Positions 10,565-20,221 are shown, counted from the stretch's first letter. The stretch: 64,000 nucleotides of DNA from Chryseobacterium sp. StRB126 (GCF_000829375.1 NZ_AP014624.1:5022001-5086000), one strand, 5' to 3'. The notes: a model not told the origin generated them from the sequence alone. Program-made: numbers and translations.

Positions 10565-11257
10565 TTAGTTAACAGATTTAGTATCAATTGCAATACCTGG
10601 GCTCATTGTAGAAGACAAATAGATAGACTTCACATAAGTTCCTTTAGCAGCAGTTGGCTTCATTTTGATCAATGTAGAGATCAATTCCTGCGCATTTTCT
10701 TTGATCTTAGCAGCATCGAAAGATACTTTACCAATACCAGCGTGGATGATACCATACTTGTCTACTTTGAAATCAATCTTACCTGCTTTCACTTCAGTTA
10801 CTGCTTTACCAATTTCCATTGTTACAGTTCCTGATTTAGGGTTTGGCATTAAACCTCTTGGACCTAATACTCTACCTAATGGACCTAATTTACCCATAAC
10901 AGCTGGCATCGTAACGATTACGTCAACATCAGTCCAACCATCTTTGATTTTTTGTAAATATTCGTCAAGACCTACATAATCAGCACCAGCAGCTTTAGCT
11001 TCTGCTTCTTTATCTGGAGTTACTAAAGCTAAAACTTTAACATCTTTACCAGTACCGTGAGGAAGAGATACAACACCTCTTACCATTTGGTTTGCTTTTC
11101 TTGGGTCTACACCTAATCTTACAGCGATATCTACAGAAGCATCAAACTTTGCAGTGTTCACTTCTTTTACAAGAGCTGAACCTTCTTCAAGGTTATAGAT
11201 TCTTCCTTTTTCTACTTTGCTTAAAGCTTCCTTTTGCTTTTTAGTCAATTTTGCCAT
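10565..11257 (-). CDS. rplA: 50S ribosomal protein L1
   Basis: 230 residues, the expected size. It carries the L1 signature blocks [40 protein letters not shown] and [21 protein letters not shown]1 binds 23S rRNA at the L1 stalk, and in other bacteria it represses its own rplKA mRNA. The leader between the rplK promoter and rplK would be the place to look for such a site. It follows rplK after 11 nt. Confidence 0.98.
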   Translation of the reverse strand: MAKLTKKQKEALSKVEKGRIYNLEEGSALVKEVNTAKFDASVDIAVRLGVDPRKANQMVRGVVSLPHGTGKDVKVLALVTPDKEAEAKAAGADYVGLDEYLQKIKDGWTDVDVIVTMPAVMGKLGPLGRVLGPRGLMPNPKSGTVTMEIGKAVTEVKAGKIDFKVDKYGIIHAGIGKVSFDAAKIKENAQELISTLIKMKPTAAKGTYVKSIYLSSTMSPGIAIDTKSVN

Positions 11258-11268
11258 TTCTAATAGTT

Positions 11269-11715
11269 TTAAGCGTTAAAAGTTGGTTTAGTTCCTGTTA
11301 CTCTTAATCCCATAGATCTAGCAGTACCTGCAACCATAGAAACTGCAGAGTCCATTGTAAAACAGTTAAGATCCGCCATTTTATCTTCAGCGATTTTCTT
11401 TACTTGTTCCCAAGTTACAGCACCTACTTTGTTTCTGTTTGGTTCACCAGAACCTCCCTTGATCTTAGCCGCATCCATTAACTGAATTGCTGCAGGTGGA
11501 GTTTTAATAACGAATTCAAAAGATTTGTCTTCGTATACTGTAATTACTACAGGTAAAACTTGCCCTGGCTTATCTTGGGTTCTTCCGTTAAATTGCTTAC
11601 AAAACTCCATGATGTTCACACCTGCAGAACCTAATGCTGGACCTACTGGTGGAGAAGGGTTAGCTGCGCCACCTTTCACCTGAAGCTTTACCATTTTAAA
11701 GACTTTCTTAGCCAT
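11269..11715 (-). CDS. rplK: 50S ribosomal protein L11
   Basis: 148 residues. The start [20 protein letters not shown] leads into the proline-rich [20 protein letters not shown] that binds thiostrepton-type antibiotics and RelA, and the C-terminal rRNA-binding part ends in [11 protein letters not shown]. It is the first gene of the rplKAJL unit. It is separated from nusG by the three small secreted genes, which is not the canonical arrangement. Confidence 0.98.
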   Translation of the reverse strand: MAKKVFKMVKLQVKGGAANPSPPVGPALGSAGVNIMEFCKQFNGRTQDKPGQVLPVVITVYEDKSFEFVIKTPPAAIQLMDAAKIKGGSGEPNRNKVGAVTWEQVKKIAEDKMADLNCFTMDSAVSMVAGTARSMGLRVTGTKPTFNA

Positions 11716-11812
11716 TGTTTGTTTTTTAAATTTGAATAATTAATGAGTTTGGAAGCATTTATTATTCAGTAGGTTATCGCACTCACTTATGACAAACCTA
11801 CTTTTTGGACTG

Positions 11813-11843
11813 CAAAAGTATAAAATATTTTTGAAACTACAAA
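11813..11843 (-). promoter_or_regulatory. Predicted promoter of rplKAJL
   Basis: TTTG (11840-11843) and TACTTTTG (11813-11820) on the minus strand with a 19-nt spacer, an exact match to the Bacteroidota consensus. It implies a leader of about 90 nt before rplK, where L1 autoregulation could act. Confidence 0.7.
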
Positions 11844-12020
11844 CGGATATTGCTGATTTTTAAAAAAATAACATAAAAAAACTTAGAGTTTAAATCCATT
11901 CATCTTTTGTCAATATCCGAAATAGTGTTTTTAAAAAAGGTTTTCATAGTTATCTCACACTATCAACTAAAAACAACATATGTTATACTACAATGCAATC
12001 AATATATTATTTGATTCAAC

Positions 12021-12060
12021 TAAAAAACCAGGCTATCGTTCATTTTCAACAGCCTGGTTT
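12021..12060 (-). terminator. Terminator of the three-gene secreted cluster
   Basis: Stem AAACCAGGCT (12025-12034) pairs with AGCCTGGTTT (12051-12060), with a 16-nt loop and a short T-run on the minus strand. It lies 25 nt beyond the stop at 12086. Confidence 0.75.
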
Positions 12061-12085
12061 CTTACCATTACTTGTATTTTTTATT

Positions 12086-12754
12086 TTAAAACCCTGAGGG
12101 TTTATTAATGGTTTGAGTAGAACCATTAGTTCCTCCCAAGTCAGCATTAACATCACTGATATTATGCTTTGTGATCAATCTTTTATAGGCCATCAAATAA
12201 AGATCTACTGTAAAATTGTTATAATCTCTTATTGGGCCGGTAGATGTATTGGCAATAATTCTACTGTCTGTAAATTTTGCCTTGATATGCCAGGTTCCGT
12301 TACTTTTAAATGCTACAACATCAGGAGATCCCTGCTTATTGTCATTCACTCCATTGTTCCCATAATCAAGCATCACGTTGGTATTACTATTATTAAGTTT
12401 GAAAGAATAATTATGAAGCACAACCAGAAAATTATTAGCGTCTATTTTCGTATCATAATCTGTAATTCCATCTCCTGAAACATTCGTAAGAGTAAGCTTG
12501 ATATAATTGAATAACCCACTGCTTTCTAAATTCGGATCATAGATTTGCAATGCATTTTCCGATGTTGCCAGAAAGCTTCCTCCTGTCATGGTTGGTTCCC
12601 CAGGATTTCTCAGGTATAAGGAATTGGTATATGTTTTTCCGTTTACATCAAGTGTTTCTGTAGGTTTATCTGTTTTGATTCCTACTTTACCGGTCTGAGC
12701 ATTCAAGAATACACCCAGTCCTACCATCATTGTAATATAAATCTTTCTTATCAT
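12086..12754 (-). CDS. Small secreted protein with VGI-N-T-type N-terminal motif (paralogue 3 of 3)
   Basis: 222 residues with a signal peptide ending NAQ, then TGKVGIKTDKPTETLDVNGK, a variant of the motif shared with its two upstream neighbours. The remainder looks like a beta-rich domain: FLVVLHNYSFKLNN, TWHIKAKFTDSRI and FTVDLYLMAYKRLI line up with FLVVISSFGF, TWKLKADYEGF and WTLNLLVYDRSYAKE of the 13410-14030 protein. There are no cysteine pairs, sorting domain or catalytic motif. It lies 6 nt after the middle gene, so the three form one operon ending in a terminator. Function is unknown. Confidence 0.7.
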   Translation of the reverse strand: MIRKIYITMMVGLGVFLNAQTGKVGIKTDKPTETLDVNGKTYTNSLYLRNPGEPTMTGGSFLATSENALQIYDPNLESSGLFNYIKLTLTNVSGDGITDYDTKIDANNFLVVLHNYSFKLNNSNTNVMLDYGNNGVNDNKQGSPDVVAFKSNGTWHIKAKFTDSRIIANTSTGPIRDYNNFTVDLYLMAYKRLITKHNISDVNADLGGTNGSTQTINKPSGF

Positions 12755-12760
12755 GTTTTA

Positions 12761-13399
12761 TTATTGAAGCCCAAGAGGCGTATTAGTTGATACTCCGGAA
12801 AAAGAAGCTGCAGCGGATACTGAGCCCTCAAATGTACCCCAGTCTTTTACCAGCGATTTTTCAAATACATTTAATGTCAATGTCCAGGTTCCGTTTTGTG
12901 AATTCACAGTACCTGCCCCTTTAAAACTTAAGTTAATAGCCTGATAGTTTTTTCCTCCTTTCTGTACTTTAGTCACTTCAGTAGAGTAAGCACCATACAA
13001 TCTTGAAGTAGCAGTTGTTGTTGCAGAAACAGCGCCACTAAAAACGGCTCCCGTAATCGCTACCACATATTTGTCAGCATCTAAACCTGTATTCAGATTA
13101 ATAACTTCATCCTGTTTTACATTTTTTAAAACTACAGTATACATATTTACCGGTGCTACATTACGAAGCGTAATATCAAGAAGTTTCACTTTTCCTACGG
13201 GAGAAGAATCTTTTGAGCGGGTAAGAAGTAAATAATTTCCTCTTGCTGTTGCATTTTCAGTATCTATTAAATAAGATTCTACCAGAGTTTCACCTTCTAC
13301 ATCAAGAGTTCCTTTTGGATTGATCGTATTAATACCAACTTGAGCTTTCAGGCCTAATGAAACAGCAGCTATAAAAAATAATGAGATAATTTTTTTCAT
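12761..13399 (-). CDS. Small secreted protein with VGINT motif (paralogue 2 of 3)
   Basis: 212 residues. A signal peptide (MKKIISLFFIAAVSLGLKAQ) is followed by VGINTINPKGTLDVEGETLV. The body repeats the family pattern: an inner strand LDADKYVVAITGAVF, then a segment ending TWTLTLNVFEKSLVKDWGTF, matching WTLNLLVYDRSYAKEVNST of the upstream gene. The spacing is 10 nt from the upstream gene and 6 nt to the downstream one. The three genes look like old tandem duplicates that have diverged strongly. No catalytic residues or anchors are visible; surface or matrix location is inferred from the signal peptide only. Confidence 0.7.
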   Translation of the reverse strand: MKKIISLFFIAAVSLGLKAQVGINTINPKGTLDVEGETLVESYLIDTENATARGNYLLLTRSKDSSPVGKVKLLDITLRNVAPVNMYTVVLKNVKQDEVINLNTGLDADKYVVAITGAVFSGAVSATTTATSRLYGAYSTEVTKVQKGGKNYQAINLSFKGAGTVNSQNGTWTLTLNVFEKSLVKDWGTFEGSVSAAASFSGVSTNTPLGLQ

Positions 13400-13409
13400 T
13401 TTCGTGTTT

Positions 13410-14030
13410 TTATTGAATTAAAGGAGCTGCAGCAGCACCTGTTGTAGAAGATCGGAGATCCTGAGTTGAATTTACTTCTTTAGCATAGGATCTATCATAA
13501 ACCAATAAATTCAAAGTCCATTCTCCGGTGGGTAAATTTGGAGTTGGCGAAAATCCTTCGTAATCAGCCTTTAGTTTCCAAGTTCCACCTGTTGAATAAG
13601 CAAAAATCTGGGGAACCGGAGTTAACCAGTCTGCAGTATTTGTTCTTACAGGCTGAGTAAACCCGAAGGAAGAAATTACCACTAAAAATTTCTTGGAATT
13701 AATTTTTGTATCAAATTCTCTTACCCAGTCTTTATCTGAAGGATCACAAGTAATTTTAAACTGAATGATATTGATGGGTGCCGGAGAATTCGGTACAAAG
13801 GAATCATTATAAGCCGTAATTTTATTTTCCGGCGCCGGAGATTTGATAATAAAAGTATAATTTTCATCTGCTCCCAATTTTTCCATTGGTTTTTTGAAAA
13901 CAATACCAGACGTCTTCATCGTTCCGTTCACAGTAAGTTCCTTTTCCGGCTTTGCAGTATTAATTCCAACTTGGGCATTAATAAATACTGCTGAACCTAA
14001 TGAAAGGATCATCGAAATAGTTTTTGTCAT
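13410..14030 (-). CDS. Small secreted protein with VGINT motif (paralogue 1 of 3)
   Basis: 206 residues and the first gene of the trio. A signal peptide ends at INAQ and is followed by VGINTAKPEKELTVNGTMKT. Further segments shared with the paralogues are DTKINSKKFLVVISSFGF, GGTWKLKADYEGF and GEWTLNLLVYDRSYAKE. It ends in an alanine-rich tail (TTGAAAAPLIQ). The upstream 600 nt are gene-free and very A+T-rich and should hold the operon promoter, but I see no exact -33/-7 match there. Function unknown. Confidence 0.7.
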   Translation of the reverse strand: MTKTISMILSLGSAVFINAQVGINTAKPEKELTVNGTMKTSGIVFKKPMEKLGADENYTFIIKSPAPENKITAYNDSFVPNSPAPINIIQFKITCDPSDKDWVREFDTKINSKKFLVVISSFGFTQPVRTNTADWLTPVPQIFAYSTGGTWKLKADYEGFSPTPNLPTGEWTLNLLVYDRSYAKEVNSTQDLRSSTTGAAAAPLIQ

Positions 14031-14631
14031 TTTTCGGTTGTGTGTTTGCTATAAATTTCTATTCACCGCACCTCATTAATCACATCTTCAGGTTTTTAAT
14101 TTAAAAACACAAAAAATATACTGTGCATCTGTACATAGAGCACTTAATAAGGAAAACAATAAGTTTTATGGGTTAATAGCCAAATAAGTTACAATAAGTA
14201 TGCCATCAAAAGTGAATTCTTTATCATAAATCTCATTAAACATAAAGGAAAACACACATTATCCCCTGAAAGTGAATATTAAATGCACATAAAGTCTTAT
14301 ATAGAAGCCATTAACAAAAGTTCATTATTTATACTTTTAATAAAAAAATCTTTTAAAATTTATAAAAAATTAAATAAAATAAACAAAAACAGGCTGTTTT
14401 TTTTCAATAATGAATTATTTCAGAAAGAAACACAGCAAGAGACATTCAAATTTGATACATTGCATTCATTATATAGAGAGAGTATGAATAAGCCAAAGGA
14501 TAGAATAAGGAGCAGCTCAGTACTCCTTTAGTAAGGTATTGACATTATCTACACTCCTAAATTCAGCCAACATAGATATCTTATTATTCATCTCTTATAT
14601 TCTTCCACAACTGATAGGATAATAGCACAAA
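14031..14631. other. Gene-free A+T-rich stretch between the secreted trio and nusG
   Basis: About 600 nt. A plus-strand open frame at 14283-14531 is lysine/asparagine-rich as expected from A+T-rich noncoding DNA and shows no recognisable features. A weak hairpin AAGGAG / CTCCTT (14507-14528) is present. I see no RNA gene or repeat here; it must contain the promoter for the trio. Confidence 0.5.
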
Positions 14632-14659
14632 AAAAAGACCACTTAATAGCAGTCTTTTT
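14632..14659 (-). terminator. Terminator after nusG
   Basis: Stem AAAAAGAC (14632-14639) pairs with GTCTTTTT (14652-14659), with T-rich sequence following on the minus strand. The G+C part is short, so it is moderate in strength. Confidence 0.55.
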
Positions 14660-14680
14660 ATATTTTGAATAGTAAAAATA

Positions 14681-15223
14681 TTATACTTTTTCTACTTGCA
14701 TGTAGCTTAGTTCCATTGGAGTTTTTCTACCGAAGATCAATACAGAAACTTCAATTTTCTTTTTATCTTCCAGAATCTTCTCAATTGTACCATTGAATCC
14801 GTTGAAAGGACCATCGATCACTTTTACATTTTCTCCTACTACATATGGAATCTCAACATCGCTTGCAAATTCTGAAAGTTCATCCATTCTTCCAAGCATT
14901 CTGTTCACTTCTGATTTTCTCATAGGAACAGGGTCTCCGCCTTTGGTTAAACTTAAAAAAGAAATAACTCCAGGGATGTTTTTGATAACGTGAGGAATCT
15001 CTCCCATCAGCTCAGCTTCAATCATTAAGTATCCAGGATAGTAAGGTCTTTCTTTAGGAACTTTCTTACCGTTTCTAATTTGAATTACCTTTTCCATAGG
15101 AATAACCACTTGAGTAACGTACTGCTCAAACCCTAGACGTTTGATTTCTGTCTCAATATAGTTTTTCACTTTATTTTCCTGTCCGCTGATAGCTTTCAGC
15201 ACATACCATTTCAATTCGCTCAT
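14681..15223 (-). CDS. nusG: Transcription termination/antitermination factor NusG
   Basis: 180 residues. The N-terminal NGN domain starts with LKWYVLKAISGQENKVKNYI, and YYPGYLMIEAEL and VIKNIPGVISFLS lie in mid-domain. The C-terminal KOW motif (GENVKVIDGPFNGFNGTIEK) is present. NusG binds the RNA polymerase clamp and links it to Rho or the ribosome. It follows secE by 21 nt, as in most bacteria. The downstream gene is a secreted protein, not rplK, which is unusual. Confidence 0.97.
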   Translation of the reverse strand: MSELKWYVLKAISGQENKVKNYIETEIKRLGFEQYVTQVVIPMEKVIQIRNGKKVPKERPYYPGYLMIEAELMGEIPHVIKNIPGVISFLSLTKGGDPVPMRKSEVNRMLGRMDELSEFASDVEIPYVVGENVKVIDGPFNGFNGTIEKILEDKKKIEVSVLIFGRKTPMELSYMQVEKV

Positions 15224-15244
15224 TTTGGGAAAATACTTTTATAA

Positions 15245-15451
15245 TTAATTGAACAAGTTGATTAGCATTCCAATGATGTTGCTGATTGATTTAGAAAACA
15301 ATTCATCAACGCCAAATGTAAATAATGCCAGAATCACTGTCGCAATAGTCACCACAATTGTAGAAGACTGAAGGTCAGCCCATTTTGGCCATTCAACTTT
15401 ATGTCTGAATTCGTTATAAGAACCTTTTAAAAAATCGACAAATGAACTCAT
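15245..15451 (-). CDS. secE: Preprotein translocase subunit SecE
   Basis: 68 residues, the short single-membrane-span type. The amphipathic segment FLKGSYNEFRHKVEWPKWAD carries the conserved W-P-x4-L pattern. It is followed by one membrane helix (STIVVTIATVILALFTFGVD). SecE clamps SecY in the inner membrane. Its position between tRNA-Trp and nusG is the canonical one. Confidence 0.95.
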   Translation of the reverse strand: MSSFVDFLKGSYNEFRHKVEWPKWADLQSSTIVVTIATVILALFTFGVDELFSKSISNIIGMLINLFN

Positions 15452-15463
15452 AATTTATATTTG

Positions 15464-15534
15464 CACGGGCACAAGGATTCGAACCCTGATCAACGGTTTT
15501 GGAGACCGGTATCCTACCATTGGACGATGCCCGT
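15464..15534 (-). tRNA. tRNA-Trp (anticodon CCA)
   Basis: A cloverleaf can be drawn with acceptor ACGGGCA / TGCCCGT, an anticodon loop containing CCA, and a T-loop GGTTCGAATCC. The 3' CCA is not encoded. It lies between tuf and secE, a conserved position. Confidence 0.97.
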
Positions 15535-15537
15535 AGT

Positions 15538-15571
15538 TAAAAAGCTTCCGAGAGTTTCCTTTCGGAAGCTT
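15538..15571 (-). terminator. Terminator-like hairpin after tuf
   Basis: Stem AAGCTTCCGA (15542-15551) pairs with TCGGAAGCTT (15562-15571); TTTTTAA follows on the minus strand. No promoter is evident between it and tRNA-Trp, so tRNA-Trp-secE-nusG may depend on partial read-through from tuf. Confidence 0.8.
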
Positions 15572-15588
15572 AATTTATTTTAAGATGA

Positions 15589-16794
15589 TTAGTCTAAGAT
15601 TTCAGTAACCTGACCTGAACCAACTGTTCTACCACCTTCTCTGATCGCGAATCTAAGACCCTCGTTAAGAGCGATTGGTTGTAACAATTCTACAGTGATC
15701 TCTAAGTTATCACCAGGCATTACCATTTCAACACCTTCTGGTAAGAAGATCTCACCTGTAACGTCAGTAGTTCTTACGTAGAACTGAGGACGGTACTTGT
15801 TGTGGAATGGAGTGTGACGTCCACCTTCTTCTTTAGAAAGGATATAAACAGATGCTTTGAATTTTTTGTGTGGCTTCACAGAATCTTTCTTAGCGATAAC
15901 CATACCTCTCTTGATGTCAGTTTTTTCAATACCTCTCAACAATAGACCTACGTTATCACCAGCTTCACCTCTGTCTAGGATTTTTCTGAACATCTCAACT
16001 CCTGTAATAGTAGAAGTTAATTTTTCTTCACCCATACCAACGATATCAACTGGATCTCCAGTGTTGATAACTCCAGCCTCGATTCTACCAGTTGCTACAG
16101 TACCTCTACCTGTAATAGAGAATACGTCTTCGATTGGCATCAAGAATGGCTTATCAGTATCTCTTACTGGCTCGTCAATCCACTCATCAACTGCATCCAT
16201 TAATGCTTCAACAGTTTTGAACCACTTATCTTCTGAGTCACCGTTAGTAGCTGCAGTAAGTGCTCCAAGAGCTGAACCTTGGATTACTGGAGAGTTATCT
16301 CCATCAAAGTCATAAGTCGCTAATAGATCTCTAAGTTCCATTTCAACAAGTTCTAACAATTCTGGATCATCCACCATGTCAACTTTGTTCATGAAAACAA
16401 CGATCTTAGGTACGTTTACCTGACGGCAAAGTAGGATATGTTCTCTAGTTTGAGGCATTGGACCATCAGTTGCAGCACATACTACGATAGCTCCATCCAT
16501 CTGAGCAGCACCAGTTACCATGTTCTTAACATAGTCGGCGTGACCTGGACAGTCAACGTGAGCATAGTGTCTTTTTACAGTTTCGTACTCGATGTGAGCA
16601 GTATTGATAGTGATCCCTCTTTCTTTTTCTTCTGGAGCAGAGTCAATTGAAGAGAAGTCTTTTTTCTCAGCAAGACCTTTGCTAGCTAATACAGCAGAAA
16701 TAGCAGCTGTAAGAGTAGTTTTACCATGGTCAACGTGACCAATAGTACCAATGTTCAAGTGTGGTTTGTTACGATTAAACGTTTCCTTTGCCAT
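15589..16794 (-). CDS. tuf: Elongation factor Tu
   Basis: 401 residues. The GTPase motifs are intact: GHVDHGKT at residues 19-26, [13 protein letters not shown] in switch I, DCPGHADY near residue 82 and NKVDMVDD near 137. The C-terminal domains hold [20 protein letters not shown] and the ending [17 protein letters not shown]-Tu delivers aminoacyl-tRNA to the ribosome. It has its own promoter. In many bacteria the Thr-Tyr-Gly-Thr tRNA group sits directly upstream; here about 8 kb of efflux and regulatory genes separate them. Confidence 0.99.
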   Translation of the reverse strand: MAKETFNRNKPHLNIGTIGHVDHGKTTLTAAISAVLASKGLAEKKDFSSIDSAPEEKERGITINTAHIEYETVKRHYAHVDCPGHADYVKNMVTGAAQMDGAIVVCAATDGPMPQTREHILLCRQVNVPKIVVFMNKVDMVDDPELLELVEMELRDLLATYDFDGDNSPVIQGSALGALTAATNGDSEDKWFKTVEALMDAVDEWIDEPVRDTDKPFLMPIEDVFSITGRGTVATGRIEAGVINTGDPVDIVGMGEEKLTSTITGVEMFRKILDRGEAGDNVGLLLRGIEKTDIKRGMVIAKKDSVKPHKKFKASVYILSKEEGGRHTPFHNKYRPQFYVRTTDVTGEIFLPEGVEMVMPGDNLEITVELLQPIALNEGLRFAIREGGRTVGSGQVTEILD

Positions 16795-16837
16795 GATTTA
16801 AAATTATTTATTTATTGTTTTTCAAATTTTCGGTGTG

Positions 16838-16865
16838 CAAATATAATGAATTTTTAAATACCAAA
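16838..16865 (-). promoter_or_regulatory. Predicted promoter of tuf
   Basis: TATATTTG on the minus strand (16838-16845) lies about 40 nt upstream of the tuf start. A TTTG at 16862-16865 is 16 nt away, a little closer than usual. Confidence 0.6.
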
Positions 16866-17004
16866 AACTTTTTATTCAAAAAACTTTCAATATTCTCATC
16901 CAATGAAGGACAAACCTTATATTTCGATGCATTGAGACTGCAAATTTACACATTTTTCCGGATTGAAAAAATCTTTCTGAAACCTTTTACAGCCCGTTTT
17001 ACAG

Positions 17005-17034
17005 AAAAGCCTGAAATACAGAATATTTCAGGCT
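17005..17034 (-). terminator. Terminator of the efflux operon
   Basis: Stem AGCCTGAAATA (17008-17018) pairs with TATTTCAGGCT (17024-17034); TTTTCTG follows on the minus strand. It lies 27 nt past the stop of the RND gene. Confidence 0.75.
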
Positions 17035-17060
17035 CAATTAATATATAAAATGAAAGATAA

Positions 17061-20000
17061 TCAGACTTGACTTAGCCTTTTAGGCCTGTTAAAAATCCAG
17101 AAAATGATCGGAAAAATAAGCAGCGTAAGTACGGTGGCAGTTATCAATCCACCTATAATTACAATAGCTAAAGGCTTTTGAGATTCAGACCCGATCCCTG
17201 TAGATAAGGCTGCAGGCATCAATCCTATAGAGGCCATAAGAGCGGTCATAATTACCGGCCTGGTTCTGGCTTTCACTCCGGTTAAGATAGCATTATCTAT
17301 ATCCATCCCGTTTTTAACATTCTGATGGAATTCTGTAATCAAAATTACTCCGTTCTGTATACATATTCCAAGAAGGGCAATCATCCCTACTCCGGCAGAA
17401 ATTCCGAAATTCATTCCGGTAACATGTAAAGCAATAATACCCCCAATCAGAGCAAATGGAACATTCGCTAATACCAGAAGGGAATCTTTCATATTTCCAA
17501 ATAGGATGAACAGAAGGAAAAAGATCATCAGAATACTTACCGGAACCACTTGTGCCAATCTGTGTGAAGCGCGCTGCTGGTTTTCAAACTGTCCTGTCCA
17601 ACCTACAGAATATCCATCCGGAAAATCAATAGTTGCTACTTTCTTCTGAGCATCAGCAATGGTACTTCCCAAATCACGGTCACGGATTGAGAATTTTACT
17701 CCGATATATCTTTTGATATTATCCCTGTAAATAAAGGCAGCTCCATTATCTTTAACAATAGTACTGATCTCTTTTAAAGGAATTTTTGCGCCATCCTGAG
17801 TAGGCACCATTAAAGCGGCAATATCATTTTCATTGGTTCTGTATTCCTGGGAATAACGGAGACGGATTGGGAATTTTCTTTCTCCATCAAACATCTCAGA
17901 AGCAGTTTTACCTCCAAAAGCCATTTCCAGCACAGCCTGTGCATCTGCCGGCATCACTCCGTAAGCAGCCATTTTATCTCTGTCTAATACCACACTCACT
18001 TCCGGCTGACCGATATTTTTAATGATCCCGGGATCTTTTACACCTTCAACATCTTTAATTTTTGATAAAACCTCATGCGCTAATTTATCCAGGGTTTCTA
18101 AATTATCTCCATAGATCTTAATTCCGTTTTCTGCTTTAAAACCGGCCACGGCCTCTGCCACATTATCTGAGATCGGTTGAGAATAATTAAATGTAATCCC
18201 TTGATAGCTTCTCAGCTTTTGATCAATTTCATTAATCAGTTCATCGTAGGTGATCTTTCGGTTCCATTCTTCTCTTGGTTTAAGGTTTACGGCAAACTGC
18301 ACAAATCCGAATCCGTTCGGGTCTGTACCGTCATTACTTCTTCCCGTTTGTGCAAGAACATCTGTTACTTCAGAGAAACTCATGATATCTTTTTTCAGAA
18401 GATCCGCAGTTTTCAGGGATTCTTTTAATGATGAGCTCATCGGCATTTCTGCAGTAATCCAAAGAGAACCTTCATTAAGCTGTGGTAAGAATTCGGTTCC
18501 AAGGAATTTCCCGGAAAACAGTGTCACTGCAAGGAATGAGATGGCTACAATCATGCTCGTCTTTTTATGTTTAAAGGTTACGTTGAAGCCTTTTAACACA
18601 ATTCTGTCCCAGAAATTAACAAACGGGTTATTTTTTTCCCTTACATTTTTATTTAAAAGGATGTGAGAAAGCACCGGAACAAGCGTTAACGTAAATATCA
18701 ATGCTCCTATCAGTGCAAATCCTAAAGTAAAAGCTAAAGGTGAGAACATTTTTCCTTCCACTTTCTGGAATGAGAAGATCGGGATCAACGAGGTAATGAT
18801 GATAAGCTTGGAGAAGAATATTGCTTTTCCTAAACCAGTTCCGGTTTGCTTAATCCAGCCTCCTTTTGCCAGTTTATTGAATTTTTCCTTTCCATATCGA
18901 TGAGCCTTATGATCGAGCATTACAAAGAGTCCTTCCACCATGACGACGGCTCCATCAATGATAATTCCAAAGTCTACAGCTCCCAGAGAAAGTAAATTCG
19001 CACTCATTCCTGCCAGTTTTAAACATAAAAAGGCAAACAATAGGGATAAAGGAATGATGATAGAAACGATTAATGTAGTTCTCCAATCCGCCATAAAGAT
19101 CAGAACGATCACAGTTACCAAAACAATTCCTTCAATTAAGTTGTGCATTACTGTGTGGGTAGTGAAATCCATCAGGTTATCCCTGTCGTAGAAAGTCACC
19201 ATTTTTACATCTTTCGGAAGAATCTTTTCGTTCAGTTCTTTAATTTTAGCTTTTACCCCTACCAGAACTTCTCTTGGATTCTCTCCTTTTCTCATCACCA
19301 CAATTCCTTCTACGGTATCATCGTGATGATTCAGAGCTGCCTGCCCTACTCTAGGCATGGAGCTTTCGTGAACTTCTGCTACATTTTTTACCAAAACAGG
19401 GTTTCCACTGTCATTCTGAATGGTAATATTTCCGATATCTGTAATAGATTTCACCAGCCCTATTCCTCTTACCACATAAGCCTGTCCGTTTTTCTCAATT
19501 ACATCTCCTCCAACATTCAGGTTACTTTTGGTGACGGCATCATATACCTGAAGCGGTGTGAGGTTATATTTATCCAGTGCTCTGGGATCAATACTTAATT
19601 CAAATACCTTGTCCTGTCCACCGAAAACGTTGATGTCCGCTACTCCGGGTACACCTCTTAGGGCACGGTCTATCACCCAGTTTTGTAGGGTAAGCAGTTT
19701 ACGGGAATCCTTTGTTTTGCTTTCCAGCGTATATCTGAAAATTTCTCCGGTTGGCCCGTAGGGTGGCTGCACTTCAGGGTCTACCTCGTCAGGAAGGCTA
19801 ATGGTTCTTAATTGGTTATTAACCTGATTTCTGGCAAAAGTATCATCCACCCCATCATCAAACAGAATTTTAACAATGGAAAGTCCAAACATCGTGGTGC
19901 TTCTCACGCTGGTTTTCTTTTGAACCGGGCTCATTGCCAATTCTATGGGTGTAGTAACAAAACGTTCTACTTCTTCTGCACTACGCCCATTCCATTGGGT

Positions 20001-20159
20001 AATGATTACAATCTGGGTATTGGTAACATCCGGAAAAGCTTCAATAGGCATGTTTTTGAAACTTATAAATCCGGCAACCGCTAAAATAGCCACCCAGATA
20101 AAGGTAAATGCTTTATTCTTTAATGAAAATGCGATTATATTTTTTATGAATTTATTCAT
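17061..20159 (-). CDS. CusA/CzcA-family heavy-metal RND efflux transporter
   Basis: 1032 residues, typical of the heavy-metal (HME) branch of RND pumps. The first membrane helix follows NIIAFSLKNKAFTFIWVAIL. The HME signature in the fourth helix, DFGIIIDGAVVMVEG (about residues 394-408), is complete. Other hallmarks are ITQWNGRSAEEVERFVTTPI, GVPGVADINVFGGQ and TGIGSESQKPLAIVIIGGLI. It should form a trimer in the inner membrane that uses proton influx to drive metal ions through the adaptor and outer-membrane channel encoded just upstream. The metal (Cu/Ag or Zn/Co/Cd) cannot be decided from the sequence. The gene ends a unit with a regulator pair at its head. Confidence 0.93.
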   Translation of the reverse strand: MNKFIKNIIAFSLKNKAFTFIWVAILAVAGFISFKNMPIEAFPDVTNTQIVIITQWNGRSAEEVERFVTTPIELAMSPVQKKTSVRSTTMFGLSIVKILFDDGVDDTFARNQVNNQLRTISLPDEVDPEVQPPYGPTGEIFRYTLESKTKDSRKLLTLQNWVIDRALRGVPGVADINVFGGQDKVFELSIDPRALDKYNLTPLQVYDAVTKSNLNVGGDVIEKNGQAYVVRGIGLVKSITDIGNITIQNDSGNPVLVKNVAEVHESSMPRVGQAALNHHDDTVEGIVVMRKGENPREVLVGVKAKIKELNEKILPKDVKMVTFYDRDNLMDFTTHTVMHNLIEGIVLVTVIVLIFMADWRTTLIVSIIIPLSLLFAFLCLKLAGMSANLLSLGAVDFGIIIDGAVVMVEGLFVMLDHKAHRYGKEKFNKLAKGGWIKQTGTGLGKAIFFSKLIIITSLIPIFSFQKVEGKMFSPLAFTLGFALIGALIFTLTLVPVLSHILLNKNVREKNNPFVNFWDRIVLKGFNVTFKHKKTSMIVAISFLAVTLFSGKFLGTEFLPQLNEGSLWITAEMPMSSSLKESLKTADLLKKDIMSFSEVTDVLAQTGRSNDGTDPNGFGFVQFAVNLKPREEWNRKITYDELINEIDQKLRSYQGITFNYSQPISDNVAEAVAGFKAENGIKIYGDNLETLDKLAHEVLSKIKDVEGVKDPGIIKNIGQPEVSVVLDRDKMAAYGVMPADAQAVLEMAFGGKTASEMFDGERKFPIRLRYSQEYRTNENDIAALMVPTQDGAKIPLKEISTIVKDNGAAFIYRDNIKRYIGVKFSIRDRDLGSTIADAQKKVATIDFPDGYSVGWTGQFENQQRASHRLAQVVPVSILMIFFLLFILFGNMKDSLLVLANVPFALIGGIIALHVTGMNFGISAGVGMIALLGICIQNGVILITEFHQNVKNGMDIDNAILTGVKARTRPVIMTALMASIGLMPAALSTGIGSESQKPLAIVIIGGLITATVLTLLIFPIIFWIFNRPKRLSQV

Positions 20160-20221
20160 GATAGATACATTGATGACCTAAAAAAGCCGTTGAAAGAATT
20201 TATTTTAAATCACTACAATTT

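Noticed and set aside
14283..14531. Plus-strand 82-codon open frame between the secreted trio and nusG
   Set aside because: Composition (K, N, F, I) is what A+T-rich noncoding DNA gives by chance; no promoter or family resemblance.
15456..15463. TATATTTG on the plus strand near secE
   Set aside because: Wrong orientation for any gene here and lying against tRNA-Trp; treated as chance.
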